From Clavelina lepadiformis (Eukaryota > Chordata > Ascidiacea > Aplousobranchia > Clavelinidae), in assembly GCF_947623445.1 (NCBI RefSeq), contig NC_135240.1:13144001-13208000 (forward strand): a stretch of 64,000 nt of DNA. Direction: 5' to 3'. Position 1 is the first letter of the stretch. The number at the start of each line of letters is the position of its first letter. Positions 63,601 through 64,000 of this stretch are shown here, piece after piece. The position numbers were made by a program, and so were the translations under genes. The notes under the pieces were generated by a model. It searched no databases. It saw nothing but the letters and a program-made list of their open reading frames with translations, and was not told the DNA's origin.

Positions 63601-63867
63601 TACTTCTTTTGTTCACTACAATTTTTAATAGTTTTAACCTTTTTCATGTTTGTAAAAACCGTTTGATGTTGACTCATCAGAAATAAAGTCATCAAATCCA
63701 TTCACATCAGAATTGAAATCTGTAACGAAACAATTTCAAAATCCTGTTAACCAATGACAGTTTACCACAAACATATACACAGAATAGTTAGTCAAATATA
63801 TAAAAAAATTAGTCAACATACCTTTCTTTACCGTATCACCACAAGGTTTTGAAAGAGCTTTCAGTGG
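40500..63867 (-). CDS. Giant acidic repeat protein, 88 exons in window, 5' end off the right edge; family not recognised
   Basis: I do not recognise this protein. Eighty-eight small exons (34-231 nt) chain without a stop into 8,328 nt, or 2,775 residues plus stop. The first in-window exon (63822-63867) enters in phase 0, and the true start lies beyond 64000. Every junction is phase 0 or 1. The product is rich in Ser, Glu, Asp and Asn and probably largely disordered. Recurrent parts are a 16-residue cassette ending C-x-EAL-x2-G; a 28-30-residue linker like DQFYPSDESVDENGYEEEG; an acidic cassette like SMSSLEFLTEESCSEAEEE; and a 37-residue GLE-x-FA-x-EDLP motif. A basic stretch (KRFDRRYKKLK, exon 57449-57573) could be a nuclear localisation signal. 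The C-terminus is a coiled coil. One exon carries a hAT insertion, and others show replaced splice sites. The exon lists are in the five segment entries below. The gene is confident; its function is unknown. Confidence 0.85.
42967..42992. repeat. ATT/TAT microsatellite
   Basis: About eight tandem trinucleotides (ATT on the plus strand) in an intron of the giant gene. Read on the minus strand in the flanking frame it would encode a run of isoleucines. This is why a deceptively long open frame spans the intron. Confidence 0.8.
42995..43046 (-). pseudogene. Dead copy of the GLE exon
   Basis: The sequence GNLNYETVTINYQ matches the start of the live exon at 54131-54225 (ENLNYDNIPKKY). Where the live copy has AG before GTTTAG, this copy has GC, so the acceptor is destroyed, and the second half of the exon has been replaced by AT-rich sequence. 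The preceding exon (43239-43284) ends in phase 1 and the following one (42759-42851) begins in phase 1, so skipping the dead exon preserves the frame. Confidence 0.65.
48451..53763 (-). repeat. Giant gene, segment 3: tandem 5.3-kb block, copy 2 (21 exons)
   Basis: Exons in transcript order: 53718-53763, 53335-53415, 52965-53111, 52540-52673, 52360-52428, 52206-52251, 51932-52063, 51677-51783, 51353-51494, 51150-51239, 50760-50908, 50593-50638, 50277-50386, 50129-50203, 49999-50044, 49672-49761, 49444-49589, 49222-49255, 48976-49137, 48746-48885 and 48451-48531. Equivalent exons sit about 5.26-5.45 kb from those of copy 1, usually with identical length and phase. Stretches of intron also match, for example TGCACTTGTCAAACTCAACA at 51.3 and 45.97 kb. 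In this copy the GLE exon and the following exon of copy 1 are fused by loss of the intron between them (51932-52063). Confidence 0.85.
53928..60976 (-). repeat. Giant gene, segment 2: longest repeat block (26 exons)
   Basis: Exons in transcript order: 60816-60976, 60253-60394, 60048-60137, 59677-59819, 59511-59556, 59238-59347, 59090-59164, 58943-58988, 58714-58800, 58495-58640, 58321-58354, 57449-57573, 57126-57218, 56866-56911, 56673-56759, 56331-56554, 56145-56190, 55800-55877, 55565-55654, 55342-55487, 55115-55148, 54873-55031, 54635-54768, 54418-54463, 54131-54225 and 53928-54005. It matches the downstream blocks exon for exon except for the stretch 55800-57573, which has no downstream counterpart and separates two copies of the linker/acidic/34-nt exon trio (58321-58800 and 55115-55654). 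The exon at 54635 has lost its normal acceptor, and the exon ending at 54131 uses a GC donor. Confidence 0.8.
61169..61527. mobile_element. Non-autonomous hAT element with perfect ends and 8-bp target duplication
   Basis: The 359-bp element has perfect 14-bp inverted ends, CAGGCATGCACAAC and GTTGTGCATGCCTG. The exact 8-bp direct repeat CTATGGAC flanks it at 61161-61168 and 61528-61535. CAG ends and 8-bp duplications define the hAT superfamily. GC-rich subterminal motifs (GCGGCCCGCG) near both ends resemble transposase-binding repeats of animal hAT MITEs. Perfect ends and duplication suggest a recent insertion. It lies 5 bp from the ancestral donor of a coding exon of the giant gene. Confidence 0.92.
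61541..63867 (-). other. Giant gene, segment 1: N-proximal exons in window (12 exons)
   Basis: Exons in transcript order: 63822-63867, 63639-63719, 63453-63533, 63267-63373, 63061-63159, 62898-62940, 62722-62825, 62608-62658, 62424-62469, 61951-62075, 61772-61820 and 61541-61612. This segment shows the basic module least altered: a 46-nt cassette exon (PLKALSKPCGDTVKKG), a phase 1-1 linker exon (DFNSDVNGFDDFISDES), then further phase 1 exons and a phase 1-0 exon. The cassette returns at 62424-62469 as PLNVSQKLCVDEFREG. The last exon is the one whose natural donor was displaced by the hAT insertion; I end it at a cryptic donor. The region from 63868 to the window edge is intron. Confidence 0.75.
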
Positions 63868-64000
63868 CTGCAAAAACATAAAGAGTATTTATAAATTTTC
63901 GAAATACAAATGGAGAAAGTTGCAGAAATGATATTTGTTTTTAAACCCTGGGTTGTGATCTGAAATTAATCCGAAATTATGAAATTCAAACTAATGTCTC

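Overview
The window is animal nuclear DNA. It is AT-rich, its genes are split into short GT-AG exons, and no gene is organised as an operon. All four recognisable coding units lie on the minus strand. An SLC6A15/17-type transporter, a single parvin and a CHK2 kinase point to a metazoan. The compact introns and many small non-autonomous DNA transposons fit an ascidian such as Ciona, but the species is inference. Exon models were built by reading splice sites by hand and checking that the reading phase closes.

Layout. 1.0-1.6 kb: a piggyBac-like MITE. 1.6-11.9 kb: a complete 14-exon SLC6 neurotransmitter/amino-acid transporter (660 codons). 11.9-18.7 kb: no gene seen. 18.7-25.1 kb: a complete 10-exon parvin (357 codons) containing a 23-nt microexon and a hAT-type MITE in an intron. 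26.6-27.7 kb: a decayed BED-finger hAT transposase relic. 30.8-32.6 kb: an intronless CHK2 checkpoint kinase of 584 codons. 33.9-38 kb: decayed repeats. 38.1-40.0 kb: a cluster of three foldback (palindromic) elements, two of them with perfect 9-bp target duplications.

40.5-63.9 kb: the most unusual locus, the 3' part of a giant minus-strand gene. I could chain 88 small exons into one open frame of 2,776 codons including the stop, with the 5' end beyond the right edge. It is built by nested duplication: a 46-nt cassette exon occurs 17 times, an acidic exon 13 times, and a multi-exon block of about 5.3 kb is tandemly repeated. Every junction is phase 0 or phase 1, never phase 2. Several copies have a damaged splice site with a nearby in-phase replacement, including an exon hit by a hAT MITE. 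The protein ends in a coiled coil. I do not recognise the family.

The genes show no sign of working as one pathway: membrane transport, integrin-actin adhesion, DNA-damage signalling and an unknown acidic repeat protein are simply neighbours.
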